Positions 24,317-32,005 of a stretch of DNA of 33,346 nt are shown here, one piece after another; within the stretch, counting starts at the first letter, position 1, and the number at the start of each line of letters is the position of its first letter. Position numbers and translations under genes: made by a program. This stretch comes from Candidatus Bipolaricaulis sp. (lineage in GTDB: Bacteria > Bipolaricaulota > Bipolaricaulia > UBA7950 > UBA9294): positions 1 through 33,346 of the forward strand of contig JAQTVA010000004.1 of assembly GCA_028707055.1 (NCBI GenBank), written 5' to 3'. The notes below the pieces were generated by a model, which was not told where the DNA came from, did no database searches, and saw nothing but the letters and a program-made list of their open reading frames with translations.

Positions 24317-25174
24317 TTGAGCGACGCCAAGCGCACGGAGCGTCGACCGCGATCGGTCGCGTTCGACCAGCTCAACAACGAGGAGCTGATCGGCCTTCTG
24401 CGCAGAATGGATCCTGCGGGACGCACCGACGGCGAGGCTCTGCGGCTGCGTGAGGAGATCGTCTCGCGGAACATCGGTCTGGTGAAGTCGATCGCCGCCA
24501 AGTTCCTTTCCTCCGGTGAGCCCCTCGACGACCTGATCCAGGCGGGGTATATCGGTCTTCTCAACGCCGTGGCCAACTTCGACTTGGCGCGCAACACCCG
24601 GTTCTCGACGTACGCGACGTACCTGATTCAGGGAGAAATCCGCCACTTCATCCGCGACAAGCACGCTCCGATCCGCGTACCTCAGTGGGTGCAGACCATG
24701 AACCGTCGGATCAAGGAGGCCGAGGAGGCGCTCTTCAAGGAGCATGGGCGGGCTCCGACGTTGGCGGAATTGGCGGGCTCCCTCGACCTGACAACGGATC
24801 AGCTCGCGGCGCTGCTCCGTGGGCGGGAGTCGATGACGTACGTCTCGATCGATCGGGACCGCCGGTCGACGGACCCGAACCCGTCTCCTCCGTCACTCGA
24901 CGAGGTTCTGCCTCCGCTGCGCGAAGACATGCCGCTCCATACGCGACTCCGCATTGCCGTAGCCATCGAGGAGCTGGCCGAGATCCAGCGGCAGATCATC
25001 GACGGGCTCTTCTACCGAGGCAAGAGCCAGTCGGAAGTCGGACAGGAGCTTGGAATCTCCCAGCGCCAGGTCTCGCGGATCAAGGATCGAGCGCTCTCCG
25101 ATCTTCGCGATAGCCTAACCCGGGCGGCCGATTCGGCGAACCGGGAAACTGGAGAGGGACATGACGTGGAATAA
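24317..25174 (+). CDS. Sigma-70 family factor, complete (SigB/SigF/FliA-like group)
   Basis: A 285-residue alternative sigma factor. Region 1.2/2.1 at about 20-65, core-binding DDLIQAGYIGLLNAVANFDLA (71-91), -10 reading segment FSTYATYLIQGEIRHFIRD (96-114), region 3 GRAPTLAELAGSLDLT (145-160), and region 4 with the helix-turn-helix KSQSEVGQELGISQRQVSRIKDRAL (236-260). The start is TTG at 24317, with GGAGG 4 bases upstream; no nearer ATG fits. TATACT at 24296-24301 could be its -10 box, but no -35 matching the other promoters is visible, so it may be read by an alternative sigma, possibly itself. That placement would leave a leader of only about 9 bases. It is a clear paralog of the truncated factor at 10855-11550. 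No anti-sigma gene is recognised next to it. Confidence 0.92.
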   Translation: MSDAKRTERRPRSVAFDQLNNEELIGLLRRMDPAGRTDGEALRLREEIVSRNIGLVKSIAAKFLSSGEPLDDLIQAGYIGLLNAVANFDLARNTRFSTYATYLIQGEIRHFIRDKHAPIRVPQWVQTMNRRIKEAEEALFKEHGRAPTLAELAGSLDLTTDQLAALLRGRESMTYVSIDRDRRSTDPNPSPPSLDEVLPPLREDMPLHTRLRIAVAIEELAEIQRQIIDGLFYRGKSQSEVGQELGISQRQVSRIKDRALSDLRDSLTRAADSANRETGEGHDVE

Positions 25175-25198
25175 TCCGAGCGTGTGGGGAGAAGCAAC

Positions 25199-25480
25199 GT
25201 GAATCGAACCGAAGAACGAGCGGACCTCTTGCTGTTGATCGGGCACGCGATCGACGGCTTGCGACGATCGATCGATGACCTCGACACGGCGAACCGTACC
25301 GACGGGCTCCTCCATCTCGGCCAGGTGATCCGTGAGATCGAAGACTACATCGAGCACATCCACGAGGATCCCCTGCTCGGGCTCGCTCCCGTAGCGCCGG
25401 CGCACATCCGGTCCGGGTTGCTGAAGGTACGCGACGATCTCGCCATGGTGATTCGGGATCTTGGCCAACCCACGACGTAG
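25199..25480 (+). CDS. Small helical protein, unknown function
   Basis: A 93-residue acidic protein that I do not recognise. It is predicted to be all-helical (ADLLLLIGHAIDGLRRSIDDL, HLGQVIREIEDYIEHIHEDP, SGLLKVRDDLAMVIRDL), with no signal peptide, membrane segment or Cys. The GTG at 25199 is chosen because GGGGAGAAG ends about 3-4 bases upstream; another GTG at 25184 lacks a site. It starts 24 bases after the sigma gene and overlaps the following SDR gene by 20 bases if that begins at 25461. Its position invites a role as a sigma regulator, but nothing in the sequence proves this. Confidence 0.6.
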   Translation: MNRTEERADLLLLIGHAIDGLRRSIDDLDTANRTDGLLHLGQVIREIEDYIEHIHEDPLLGLAPVAPAHIRSGLLKVRDDLAMVIRDLGQPTT

Positions 25481-26207
25481 CCCGGCAGGCCCCCCCCCGG
25501 TGGCCCTGATCACCGGCGGCACCCGGAACATCGGCCTCGCCATCGCCGAGGAGCTTGGCATGATGCCCTATCGGCTGGTGCTTGCCTATCAAACCGACGT
25601 CGCGAAGGCCGAAGTCGCCGTCCGCCGCTTGGGGACGCTCGGAATCGCCGTGCGAGCCGTGCGAACCGACGTGACGGAAGACGGGGATGTCCGCCGCCTT
25701 CTCGACGATGTCCGAAACGTCGAGGGACGACTCGACCTGCTCGTGAACAACGTCGGCGACTTCCTGTGGAAGCCGTGGGCGGAGACGACCCTCGCGGAGT
25801 GGAACGACACTCTGCGCAGCAATCTCACGAGCGCCTTCCTGTGTGCGAAGACTTCACTGCCGCTCTTGCGCGAGCGCGGAGGGCAGATCATCTCGGTCGC
25901 ATCGATGCACGCGGACGTCCTGCGTGCCGTCCCGAATACCCTGCCGTACGCGATCGCCAAGACGGGACTCGTCGTCCTCACGAAGTCCGCCGCGAAGTCC
26001 GAGGCGCGTTACGGCATCCGGGTCAACGCCGTCTGCCCCGGATTTGTGAGCTCAGGCGCAGCACCGGAGGTGGATCCGAACTCGATCCCCTGCGGTCGAC
26101 TCGCCACGCCTTCCGAGATTGCCCACGTCGTGCGCTTCCTCGCCACGGAGGAGGCATCCTACGTCACGGGGGCGGTCATCAACGTCCACGGCGGCGCGCT
26201 TCTCTAG
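25461..26207 (+). CDS. Short-chain dehydrogenase/reductase
   Basis: A 248-residue classical SDR. Cofactor motif ALITGGTRNIG (about 15-25), NNVG (96-99, in place of the usual NNAG), catalytic Ser148, Tyr163 and Lys167 (YAIAK), then CPGFVSSG and the C-terminal SYVTGAVINVHGG. It is FabG-like in length and layout, but it is not in the fatty acid operon, and the TGGTRNIG variant is nearer pteridine-reductase-like or sugar-alcohol SDRs; substrate unknown. The start is uncertain: TTG 25461 overlaps the preceding gene by 20 bases, while GTG 25500 would begin directly at the Rossmann strand, after a run of nine Cs. The gene ends 1 base before the stop of the convergent von Willebrand A gene. Confidence 0.85.
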   Translation: MANPRRSPAGPPPVALITGGTRNIGLAIAEELGMMPYRLVLAYQTDVAKAEVAVRRLGTLGIAVRAVRTDVTEDGDVRRLLDDVRNVEGRLDLLVNNVGDFLWKPWAETTLAEWNDTLRSNLTSAFLCAKTSLPLLRERGGQIISVASMHADVLRAVPNTLPYAIAKTGLVVLTKSAAKSEARYGIRVNAVCPGFVSSGAAPEVDPNSIPCGRLATPSEIAHVVRFLATEEASYVTGAVINVHGGALL

Positions 26208-26208
26208 G

Positions 26209-27747
26209 CTAGCCTCCGACCGCGGCATCGTAGCCGCCGTTCGAGCGCTCGACGGTGATCCTCGTCGTCTGTTGATCGGAGATCACAACCTGGTCGAGCA
26301 CAATCTGCGGCGATGTGTCGATCACGACGCGGTACGTCCCCGCCGGGAGCTTCGGGCCTTGGTCGCCTAGACGCCCGCTGTACACGACATTCCCTGTCGC
26401 ATCGTACACCGTATACGTGAACGGAACGGCTAGGCTCAGGGCCGCGCGGAGCTCGGCGGTGTTGTTGGCATCGAAGTAAAGCCCGCCCGTCGCCTCGGCG
26501 ATGTCCATCAGCTGCTGACGCGTCTTGTTGTCCTGACCGAGGCTGAACCCGACCACATCGATCCGTAGGTCGTGGCCGGCCGCGATCAGCTGGCGCGCCT
26601 CGGCCACCGGGTTGCCGCCGCACGTCTCCATCCCGTCGCTCACGAGGAGAATCAACTTCGTGCCGGGAGCGTCGGCGAAGTCCTCCGCCGCGAGACTCAG
26701 CGCGTAGGCAAGCGGAGTCGCCCCCGCGGGCTGCATCGCACGCACCTGCGTCTTGAACCACTCGTGGTTCGGCTCCGAGACGATCTTGGAGATGACCTCG
26801 CTGTGCCCACATCCGCCGAACGACCTCATGCCCACGTGCATCGTCGATGGCAGCGAGTCGATGAGGTCGATGATCACGCTCTTCGCGACCTCGATCTTCA
26901 GCTGACCTTCAATGACCTCACCCATGCTCGACGACGTGTCCAGCATGATCAGCAGGCTGTCCGGAGCTCGGTTCAGGGACAGCGAGAGCTCTCCGGCGGG
27001 CTGCAACTCGAGGGTGCCGTACTCCTCCCCAACGATGATCTCCTCAGCAGGCCCCATCGCCCCGATGGCATCGATGCTGGGACCCGAGCAATCGGAGTGG
27101 TTCTCGTCCCCAGGGACGTCGCTCAACCGCACAAAACGGAAGCGACCGCCCGAACCCGCATACGGAGCGATGTCCACTGCGCCGGGGTATCCAACGGTCT
27201 GCCCGACGTAAAGGAAGTTCATCCCATCCTCGCTGATCTCGACGCGGCAAGGCTGGTCGTTGGTGATGTAGATAAACAGGTCCGCTCCCGGGCCGTCCAC
27301 CAGGACATTGTCGATGAACTCCACGATCAGATACCCACGAGAGTCCAAATCACTCAGACGGAAGCCGAGCGCCACGGCGTTCGTGTCGCAGCCGTCGCAC
27401 GCCTTGAGACCGTCTAGGTTCGCGGCCGCGGGAGTACCGACCCCCGGCGTCTGGCCGGATGCGGATGCAGATCCGGCCCCGGTAGGACCGGCCCCGCACA
27501 AGGAGCAACCGCACGGCCTTGCGTCGGGAGGGCCAAGGGCTTCCTCAGGGTCATCGTACGCGTCCCGCACGCAACTGGCGACAACGTACTCCACGACGCG
27601 ATCGGCAAACGCCCGATCGCCGTGCTGGAACGTCACTCCATAGTACGTGGCCGGCTGGGCAATCAACACCACCGTGACGGCTACGAGGATCCACGCTACG
27701 ACGACAGCTCCACGCCCCACCCACCCGGTGCGCGTCCTGCGTTTCAT
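26209..27747 (-). CDS. Exported von Willebrand A domain protein with Cys-cluster insertion
   Basis: A 512-residue protein. N-terminal signal or anchor helix at 13-31. An extracellular beta domain (about 48-232) has the ALGPPDA and VDGPGADLFIYI patterns seen in many bacterial surface proteins. Inside it, after ALGPPDA, lies an insertion with CGCSLC (79-84) and CDGC (117-120) separated by a Gly/Ala/Ser/Thr-rich linker. The VWA domain (about 262-455) has a complete metal-ion-dependent adhesion site: Asp270-x-Ser272-x-Ser274, Thr344 and Asp371. A C-terminal beta sandwich (about 455-500, YTVYDATGNVVYSGRLG, LPAGTYRVVI) resembles carboxypeptidase-regulatory-like domains. The start at 27747 has GGAGGTGG about 5 bases upstream. 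Likely surface binding protein; ligand unknown. Confidence 0.85.
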   Translation of the reverse strand: MKRRTRTGWVGRGAVVVAWILVAVTVVLIAQPATYYGVTFQHGDRAFADRVVEYVVASCVRDAYDDPEEALGPPDARPCGCSLCGAGPTGAGSASASGQTPGVGTPAAANLDGLKACDGCDTNAVALGFRLSDLDSRGYLIVEFIDNVLVDGPGADLFIYITNDQPCRVEISEDGMNFLYVGQTVGYPGAVDIAPYAGSGGRFRFVRLSDVPGDENHSDCSGPSIDAIGAMGPAEEIIVGEEYGTLELQPAGELSLSLNRAPDSLLIMLDTSSSMGEVIEGQLKIEVAKSVIIDLIDSLPSTMHVGMRSFGGCGHSEVISKIVSEPNHEWFKTQVRAMQPAGATPLAYALSLAAEDFADAPGTKLILLVSDGMETCGGNPVAEARQLIAAGHDLRIDVVGFSLGQDNKTRQQLMDIAEATGGLYFDANNTAELRAALSLAVPFTYTVYDATGNVVYSGRLGDQGPKLPAGTYRVVIDTSPQIVLDQVVISDQQTTRITVERSNGGYDAAVGG

Positions 27748-27797
27748 CCAGCCACCTCCGCTCGAATCGAGTCCCCACCGATCATTGCTTACGGCCC

Positions 27798-27826
27798 ATC
27801 ATAGAGCGATCCGCAAAAGAAGGCAA
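27798..27826 (-). promoter_or_regulatory. Promoter of the von Willebrand A gene
   Basis: TTGCCT (27826-27821), 17 bases, TATGAT (27803-27798) on the minus strand. The predicted leader to the ATG at 27747 is about 44 bases and contains GGAGGTGG. Confidence 0.55.
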
Positions 27827-27876
27827 GTCGCGGGCCCTTCCCCATTCGTTTCGACGAGTATTCCTTGCCGGACCTG

Positions 27877-27905
27877 TTGAAAGCCGCGGAGCCGTTCGCT
27901 ACCAT
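27877..27905 (+). promoter_or_regulatory. Promoter of tRNA-Leu
   Basis: TTGAAA (27877-27882), 17 bases, TACCAT (27900-27905). Transcription would begin about 27911-27912, only a few bases before the mature tRNA 5' end at 27916. It may also serve the plsX operon by read-through. Confidence 0.55.
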
Positions 27906-27915
27906 CGTCTCCGTT

Positions 27916-28002
27916 GCCGAGGTGGCGGAATTGGCAGACGCGCATGGTTGAGGGCCATGTGGACATACAACGTCCGTGCGGGTTCAAGTCCCGCCCTCGG
28001 CA
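27916..28002 (+). tRNA. tRNA-Leu, anticodon GAG
   Basis: An 87-base class II tRNA. Acceptor GCCGAGG pairs with CCTCGGC, followed by the discriminator A. The D arm begins GGCGGAATTGGCAGACGC. Anticodon stem CATGG/CCATG encloses the loop TTGAGGG, giving anticodon GAG (Leu, codons CUC and CUU). The long variable arm and the T arm GCGGGTTCAAGTCCCGC are regular. The 3' CCA is not encoded (CATTCC in the DNA), so it is added later. It lies 44 bases before plsX; the gap has T-rich stretches but no stem, so co-transcription with plsX is possible. Confidence 0.95.
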
Positions 28003-28046
28003 TTCCTCTTTCTTGCCTTTTCAGCCGTCCGGGAGAGTGAGGCCCG

Positions 28047-29060
28047 ATGAGAATCCTGCTCGACGTCATGGGGGGCGATCTTCCTCCGCAGGAACTGATC
28101 CGGGGCGGAATCGCCGCAGCGCGCAACCAGTCCATCGACATCGCCTTCGCGGGAGACGCTCGGACGATCGAAGCCACGCTCGCGGAAGCCGGCGAGCGGT
28201 CGGGAGAGCGATTCAGCATCGTCCCGAGCACCGACGTGATCTCCATGGACGACCCTCCCGTACGCGCCATTCGTGAGAAGAAGGGGTCCTCCCTCGTCGT
28301 CGGCCTCGCGGCGCTGCACCGCGGCGAAGTCGATGGTTTCGTCTCGCCGGGAAACACGGGCGCCGTGGTCGTCGGTTCCATCTTCACGCTGGGTCGGATC
28401 GCGGCCATTCCGCGTCCGGGACTTCTCGCCGTCCTGCCGACCCTTCGCGGCCCGAACCTCCTCGTCGTGGACGTGGGAGCGAACACGGACTGCTCTCCAA
28501 GCCACCTCGCGGCGTTCGCACTGATGGGAGCCACCTACGCGCGGGAGATCCTCCGCATCGAGCATCCACGCGTCGGTCTGCTCAACATCGGAACCGAGGA
28601 GACGAAGGGGAACCGCATCACCCAGGAGGCGTTCGCCCTTCTGCGCACGTCCGCGCTCGACTTCGCCGGCAACGTGGAGCCGCACCACCTGCTCACCGAC
28701 CGACCCGTCGACGTCGTCGTGTGCGATGGATTCATCGGCAACGTCTTCTTGAAGTCGATCGAGGGCGGGATCTCGGCCGTCACGAGCCTCCTGAAGAGAT
28801 CGATCATCCAGAACGCCTTCGCGAAGGTCGGCGCACTCCTGCTCAAGCGCGCTTTCTCCGACGTCCGTCAGGTCCTGTCCTACGAGCGCCACGGCGGCGC
28901 CCCGCTCCTCGGCGTCAACGGCACGGTCGTCATCGCCCACGGACGTTCGGACGCGGTGGCCATCGAGAGCGCCGTTGACGTCGCGCGAAGACAGGTCGAG
29001 GCGCGACTTGTTGAGCGTTTCGGGCGCGGCATGCAAGGGTGGGCCCGAGATGGCGGCTAG
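28047..29060 (+). CDS. plsX: Phosphate acyltransferase PlsX
   Basis: A 337-residue PlsX, which converts acyl-ACP to acyl-phosphate for phospholipid synthesis at the membrane surface. Seen: the invariant start ILLDVMGGDLPPQELIRGG, DPPVRAIREKKGSSLVVGL, FVSPGNTGAVVVGS, VDVGANTDC, LLNIGTEETKGN, and the C-terminal APLLGVNGTVVIAHGRSDAVAIESAV. Length is typical. GGGAGAGTGAGG precedes the ATG. First protein gene of plsX-fabH-fabD-fabG-acpP, the classical bacterial order. Its end overlaps fabH by 11 bases. Confidence 0.96.
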   Translation: MRILLDVMGGDLPPQELIRGGIAAARNQSIDIAFAGDARTIEATLAEAGERSGERFSIVPSTDVISMDDPPVRAIREKKGSSLVVGLAALHRGEVDGFVSPGNTGAVVVGSIFTLGRIAAIPRPGLLAVLPTLRGPNLLVVDVGANTDCSPSHLAAFALMGATYAREILRIEHPRVGLLNIGTEETKGNRITQEAFALLRTSALDFAGNVEPHHLLTDRPVDVVVCDGFIGNVFLKSIEGGISAVTSLLKRSIIQNAFAKVGALLLKRAFSDVRQVLSYERHGGAPLLGVNGTVVIAHGRSDAVAIESAVDVARRQVEARLVERFGRGMQGWARDGG

Positions 29061-30027
29061 GATCGTCGGGAGCGGGTCGTACCTCCCGCCCCACACCGTC
29101 GCGAACTGCGACCTCGAGAGCGTGGTCGACACCTCGGACGAGTGGATCGTCCAGAGAACGGGAATCCGCGAGCGGCACCTGCTCGACGAGCACGAACTCC
29201 CGTCCGACATGGGAGTCGTTGCCGGACGGCGTGCGTTGGAGGCCGCCGGCTGCGTCGCCGGCGACATCGACTTTCTCCTTGTCGCCACCACGTTTCCGGA
29301 CATGACGTGTCCGGGGACGGCGCCCTTCGTGGCCCGGGAACTGGGCACAGGCGATGCACCGTTCTTTGACCTCACGGCGGGCTGCACGGGGTTCGTGTAC
29401 GGGCTGGCCGTGGCCGAGGGCCTCCTCGCGTCGGGACTGGCCCAGTGCGTCCTCCTCGTCGGGTCTGAGGCGTTGTCAAGGGTCACGGACTGGAACGACC
29501 GCCGAACGTGCGTCCTGTTCGGCGACGGGGCCGGCGCGGTCGTCCTCCGATCCGGACCCGCGGGAACCGGGGTGCTCGGCGTCTCTGTTCACGGAGACCC
29601 TGAGAAGGCCCTTCTCCTTCACATGCCCGCGGGAGGCGCTCGTCAACCGGCCAGCCACGCCACCGTGGACGCCCGCCAGCACTTCCTCCAGATGGAGGGC
29701 TCGGGTGTGTTCCGGAGCGCCGTTCCGCTGATGGAACGCGCCCTGGAGCGCGCCCTCGCGAAGGCCGGGCTGACCCTGACCGAGGTCGACTGGGTGATCC
29801 CGCACCAGGCCAACCAACGGATCATCGACGCCCTGGCACGGCGTCTCGGGGTCTCCCCCGATCGAGTGATCGCAAACGTCGATCGCGTAGCCAACACGTC
29901 CGCGGCGTCGATCCCGATCGCCCTCGACGAAGCGATGCGCCAAGGGCGGATCAAGCCTGGAGACGTCGTGGCCATGACCGCTTTCGGAGCCGGCGTCACG
30001 TACGGTGCGGCGATCGTGAGGATGTGA
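29050..30027 (+). CDS. fabH: 3-oxoacyl-ACP synthase III (FabH)
   Basis: A 325-residue KAS III, which condenses acetyl-CoA or a branched primer with malonyl-ACP to start fatty acid synthesis. The triad is in the expected places: Cys112 (DLTAGCTGFVYGL), His252 (VIPHQANQR) and Asn282 (VANTSAAS). The N-terminal ARIVGSGSYLPPHTV and DEWIVQRTGIRERH are canonical. The ATG at 29050 is chosen because homology begins there; the frame is open 25 codons further upstream inside plsX. AAGGGTGGG lies upstream. Overlaps plsX by 11 bases and shares GTGA with fabD. Confidence 0.96.
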   Translation: MAARIVGSGSYLPPHTVANCDLESVVDTSDEWIVQRTGIRERHLLDEHELPSDMGVVAGRRALEAAGCVAGDIDFLLVATTFPDMTCPGTAPFVARELGTGDAPFFDLTAGCTGFVYGLAVAEGLLASGLAQCVLLVGSEALSRVTDWNDRRTCVLFGDGAGAVVLRSGPAGTGVLGVSVHGDPEKALLLHMPAGGARQPASHATVDARQHFLQMEGSGVFRSAVPLMERALERALAKAGLTLTEVDWVIPHQANQRIIDALARRLGVSPDRVIANVDRVANTSAASIPIALDEAMRQGRIKPGDVVAMTAFGAGVTYGAAIVRM

Positions 30028-30920
30028 CGGTGGATCCCACGGCCGATCGAATCGCCTTCCTGTATCCCGGCCAAGGAACCTTGCCCCGGGAGATCGTCCC
30101 TGCGCCCGACGACCTCGAACGGCTCTACGCCATCGCCGAAGATGCGGGACTGCCGCTCCGTCGCTGGACCCGCGATGCGGACGTAGACCGCCTCTCTCGA
30201 ACGGATGCCGCCCAGCCCGCGCTTTTCCTCGACTCCCTCGTCCGAACCGCTGCGCTGCACTCGTCGGGGCTCGCCCCAGATGTTGTGGCAGGTCACAGCC
30301 TCGGGGAGTACTCCGCCCTGGTCGCAGCCGGGGTTCTCGCGCCGCACGATGCGCTCCGCCTCATTCTCCGCCGTGGCTCGCTGATGCGCGACGTCCTGGG
30401 TGGGATGGTGGCCGTCGTGAAACTGGATCTCGAAACGGTCCGCTCGCTGTGCCGTGAGATCGGGCCCGACCTGCACGTGGCGAACCACAACGGCCCCGCG
30501 CAGGTCGTCGTCTCCGGGCCCGCCGCCGCGCTCGACGCCGTCGTGAAGGCCGCCGCGAGCCGGGGCGGCCGAGGACTGCGCTTGGCGGTGTCGGGTCCGT
30601 TCCACTCGCCGCTCATGCGCCCGGCCGAGACCGCCCTCGCCCCGGAGATCGAGCGCGCTTCGTTCTCGGCCCCGTGCGTCCCGATCGTCTCATCCGTCAG
30701 CGGAGCCGAGGAGGGGGATCCGAGCCGGCTGAAGGCGCTGCTCACCACGCAGATGACATCCTGCGTGCTCTGGGCGGACGTGCTCGAAGCCCTCGAGGCC
30801 AGGGGCGTGACGCACGCCGTGGAAGTCGGCGCGGGCGACGTCCTCACGAATCTCGGTCGGCGGGCCTCGAAGGGAGTCCGTTTTCTGACCTACCAGGAGG
30901 CTGTCGATGGCGCGCTTTGA
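30024..30920 (+). CDS. fabD: Malonyl-CoA:ACP transacylase (FabD)
   Basis: A 298-residue malonyl transferase that loads ACP with malonate. Seen: FLYPGQG (12-18), catalytic Ser92 in GHSLGEYSALVAAG, the Arg116/Arg117 region LRRGSLM that binds the malonyl carboxylate, VANHNGPAQVVVSG (152-165), catalytic His194 in SGPFHSPLM, and VEVGAGDVLTNLGRR near the end. The start is GTG at 30024, four bases overlapping the fabH stop (GTGA), with GTGAGGAT just before; GTG 30030 is an alternative. It ends 14 bases inside fabG. The segment between the GQG motif and SRTDAAQPALF is a little shorter than in E. coli FabD. Confidence 0.94.
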   Translation: MTVDPTADRIAFLYPGQGTLPREIVPAPDDLERLYAIAEDAGLPLRRWTRDADVDRLSRTDAAQPALFLDSLVRTAALHSSGLAPDVVAGHSLGEYSALVAAGVLAPHDALRLILRRGSLMRDVLGGMVAVVKLDLETVRSLCREIGPDLHVANHNGPAQVVVSGPAAALDAVVKAAASRGGRGLRLAVSGPFHSPLMRPAETALAPEIERASFSAPCVPIVSSVSGAEEGDPSRLKALLTTQMTSCVLWADVLEALEARGVTHAVEVGAGDVLTNLGRRASKGVRFLTYQEAVDGAL

Positions 30921-31638
30921 GAACAAGGTTGCCCTGATCACGGGGGCTACTCGCGGAATCGGCCGTGCCGTCGCCGCTCGGCTGCACGCCGAGGGGGCCC
31001 AGGTCGTCGGCCTCGGCCGCGACGAAGCGGCTGGCACGACGTGGACGAGCGAGTTCCCCGGTGCGCAGTTCTTCGCGGTCGACGTCGCCCGCGGCGGGGA
31101 CCTTCGCGCGGCGATCGAGGAGATCGTCCGCCGGTTCGGCGGGATTGACCTTGTCGTCTGCAGCGCCGGAATGGTGCACGACGCTCTGGCTCTGCGAATG
31201 TCCGAGGATGCCTGGAACCAAGTCCTGGCTGTGAACCTGACCGGCACGTTCCTCACGATCCAGGGGTGCCTGCGAACCCTCCTGCGCCGGCCCGGATCGG
31301 CGATCGTCGCGATCGCTTCGGTGGTCGGCGAGACAGGGAACGCCGGGCAAGCCAACTACGCCGCGTCGAAGGCCGGCATCGCGGGCCTCTGTCGAAGCGT
31401 CGCGAAAGAAGTGGCCGGGCGAGGTGTTCGCGTCAACGTGGTCGCTCCGGGCTTCGTCGAGACGGACATGACCGCATCCCTGCCCGCCGCCGCTCGCGCC
31501 GCGTATCTAGAGCGTATCCCGCTTGGACGCCCGGCCCGCCCTGAGGAGATCGCGGACGCGGTGTGCTTCTTGCTTTCGCCGGAGGCATCCTATATAACTG
31601 GGCAGGTGATCGGCGTCAACGGCGGGCTATTCCCATAG
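30907..31638 (+). CDS. fabG: 3-oxoacyl-ACP reductase (FabG)
   Basis: A 243-residue NADPH-dependent SDR. TGATRGIG (12-19), catalytic Asn110, Ser138, Tyr151 and Lys155 (YAASK), and the end SYITGQVIGVNGGLFP are typical FabG. The usual NNAG reads CSAG (85-88). ATG 30907 has CAGGAGG 6 bases upstream and overlaps fabD by 14 bases. Near its end, the codons for Tyr-Ile-Thr are TAT-ATA-ACT, unusual in this GC-rich DNA, and create the -10 box of a promoter for acpP. The homologous place in the SDR at 25461-26207 uses TAC-GTC-ACG. Confidence 0.95.
   Translation: MARFENKVALITGATRGIGRAVAARLHAEGAQVVGLGRDEAAGTTWTSEFPGAQFFAVDVARGGDLRAAIEEIVRRFGGIDLVVCSAGMVHDALALRMSEDAWNQVLAVNLTGTFLTIQGCLRTLLRRPGSAIVAIASVVGETGNAGQANYAASKAGIAGLCRSVAKEVAGRGVRVNVVAPGFVETDMTASLPAAARAAYLERIPLGRPARPEEIADAVCFLLSPEASYITGQVIGVNGGLFP
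31570..31598 (+). promoter_or_regulatory. Internal promoter in the end of fabG, for acpP
   Basis: TTGCTT (31570-31575), 17 bases, TATAAC (31593-31598), all inside fabG codons. A transcript would begin near 31605 and reach the acpP ATG at 31669 with a 64-base leader holding AAAGGGAGG. It would let ACP, needed in large amount, be made beyond the level set by the upstream operon promoter. Confidence 0.6.
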
Positions 31639-31668
31639 AGTGCGCATGCAAAGGGAGGTTTCTCTGTC

Positions 31669-31917
31669 ATGAGTGACATTGCCGACAAGGTGAAGGCGAT
31701 CATCTGTGACCAGTTGATGGTCGACGCGGATGAGGTCACCGATGCATCGTCCTTCGTCGAGGATCTCGGGGCGGACTCGCTCGACACGGTCGAGCTGATC
31801 ATGGAGTTCGAGGACGAGTTCGGGGTGGAGATCCCGGACGAAGAGGCCGAGAAGATCTCGACCGTCGGAGAAGCCACCGCGTATCTCGAGAAGCTCCTTG
31901 CGAAGAAAGCGGCCTAG
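31669..31917 (+). CDS. acpP: Acyl carrier protein
   Basis: An 82-residue acidic ACP with the phosphopantetheine site Ser37 in [20 protein letters not shown] and the typical [16 protein letters not shown] following. Ends in a short Lys/Ala tail (KLLAKKAA). The AAAGGGAGG site is strong. It closes the fatty acid operon, 30 bases after fabG, has a likely internal promoter and is followed by an intrinsic terminator. Confidence 0.97.
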   Translation: MSDIADKVKAIICDQLMVDADEVTDASSFVEDLGADSLDTVELIMEFEDEFGVEIPDEEAEKISTVGEATAYLEKLLAKKAA

Positions 31918-31931
31918 CCTGAGGCGGCGCG

Positions 31932-31966
31932 AAGGGGACAGCGAGTCGAATCGCTCGTCCCTTTTT
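31932..31966 (+). terminator. Intrinsic terminator after acpP
   Basis: GGGACAGCGA (31935-31944) pairs with TCGCT (31951-31955) and GTCCC (31957-31961) with one bulged C at 31956, around a 6-base loop. Flanking bases from 31932 pair with the start of the T-run. Five Ts follow at 31962-31966. It ends the plsX-acpP operon and is the only standard terminator I found in the window. Confidence 0.85.
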
Positions 31967-32005
31967 CGTTGGGTTCGTCCGGCGCCCGTTCGATGAGGAG
32001 ATCCC

